DNA from: Oscillospiraceae bacterium
GTDB taxonomy: Bacteria; Bacillota; Clostridia; Oscillospirales; Oscillospiraceae
Length of the DNA: 5,313 bases
Direction of reading: 5' to 3'
Assembly (NCBI GenBank): GCA_017438675.1
Contig: JAFRUW010000194.1
Location: 1 to 5,313 of the forward strand
The first letter of the stretch is position 1, and the number at the start of each line of letters is the position of its first letter. Made by a program: the position numbers and the translations under genes. The notes under the pieces are model-generated. The model was not told the origin of the DNA and made no database searches. It saw only the letters and a list, made by a program, of their open reading frames with translations. This document shows, piece after piece, positions 5,035 to 5,313 of the stretch.

Positions 5035-5313
5035 TCAGTCCATCCTATAGCCCAGGCCCCGGACGGTTTTTATGACCGCGGGGGATTGGGGGTCGTCCTC
5101 CAGCTTTTCCCGGAGGCGCTTGATGTACACGGTGAGGGTGTTGTCGTTTACAAAATCCCCGGCCACGTCCCAAATCTCCTCCAACAGCCGGGCGCGGGAC
5201 AGGAGATTCCCCCGGTTGTTCACGAATACAAGGAGCAGGCGGTATTCCAGGGTGGAAAGGGAGATCTCCGCCCTGTTGTTTGTCAGGGTTCCCCGCTGGG
5301 TGTCCAGGACGGC
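5035..5313 (-). CDS. OmpR/PhoB-family response regulator, C-terminal DNA-binding domain (5' end outside window)
   Basis: The frame is open from the window edge (5313) to TGA at 5035-5037, giving 92 residues of a winged-helix DNA-binding domain. An in-frame GTG at 5223 is internal and not the start, because the domain continues upstream of it. Visible parts are the N-terminal strands, the helix STLEYRLLLVFVNNRG (20-35) and LLSRARLLEEIWD (37-49). The recognition helix is VNDNTLTVYIKRLREKL (about 55-71), and the wing hairpin is VIKTVRGLGYRM (80-91). Proteins of this family are phosphorylated on a receiver domain by a sensor kinase and then bind promoters; the receiver domain lies beyond the edge. 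No kinase gene follows downstream, where the P-loop gene is on the opposite strand, so any partner must lie upstream or elsewhere. The target genes are unknown. Confidence 0.93.
   Translation of the reverse strand, partial: AVLDTQRGTLTNNRAEISLSTLEYRLLLVFVNNRGNLLSRARLLEEIWDVAGDFVNDNTLTVYIKRLREKLEDDPQSPAVIKTVRGLGYRMD

Overview
The window looks like a chromosomal segment of a gut-type Clostridia bacterium, most likely an Oscillospiraceae/Ruminococcaceae relative. This is inferred from a C-terminal dockerin module, a clostridial-type long serine acetyltransferase, a small P-loop protein of a kind I associate with Firmicutes, AGGAG-type ribosome binding sites and fairly high GC in most genes. No species can be named from the sequence alone.

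Layout, left to right. Positions 1-228 hold the 3' end of a secreted-type gene ending in a dockerin-like domain, closed by a very strong terminator (296-329). A promoter (401-429) and a perfect 17-bp palindrome over the expected transcription start (432-448) precede cysE (522-1481), which encodes serine O-acetyltransferase, the committing step of cysteine synthesis. A shared bidirectional terminator (1515-1557) separates cysE from a convergent alpha/beta hydrolase gene (1575-2318, minus). Upstream of that, also on the minus strand, lies a low-GC gene for a four-helix-bundle (S23/Avd-like) protein (2397-2756), and then an array of GTGATG / CATCAC motifs separated by small hairpins (2821-2997). 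The array abuts the terminator (2999-3030) of a minus-strand tRNA-Gly(CCC) (3031-3104), which has its own promoter (3114-3142).

The right-hand part has a D-alanyl-D-alanine carboxypeptidase gene (3225-4435, plus) whose signal peptide and catalytic domain lie in different frames. Next come a promoter (4443-4471) and a small P-loop NTPase-like gene (4531-4944) with a strong terminator. Last is the C-terminal half of an OmpR/PhoB-family response regulator on the minus strand (5035-5313), running off the window.

Most genes are independent single-gene units with their own promoters or terminators; there is no large operon. The most interesting region is 2350-2998. Its hairpin array has a right half that is the reverse complement, in motif order, of its left half, so it can fold as nested helices with a hairpin on each side, like a chain of four-way junctions. 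It lies just upstream of a four-helix-bundle gene from a family with members tied to structured RNA. Secondary points of interest are the carboxypeptidase frameshift and the palindromic operator candidate of cysE.
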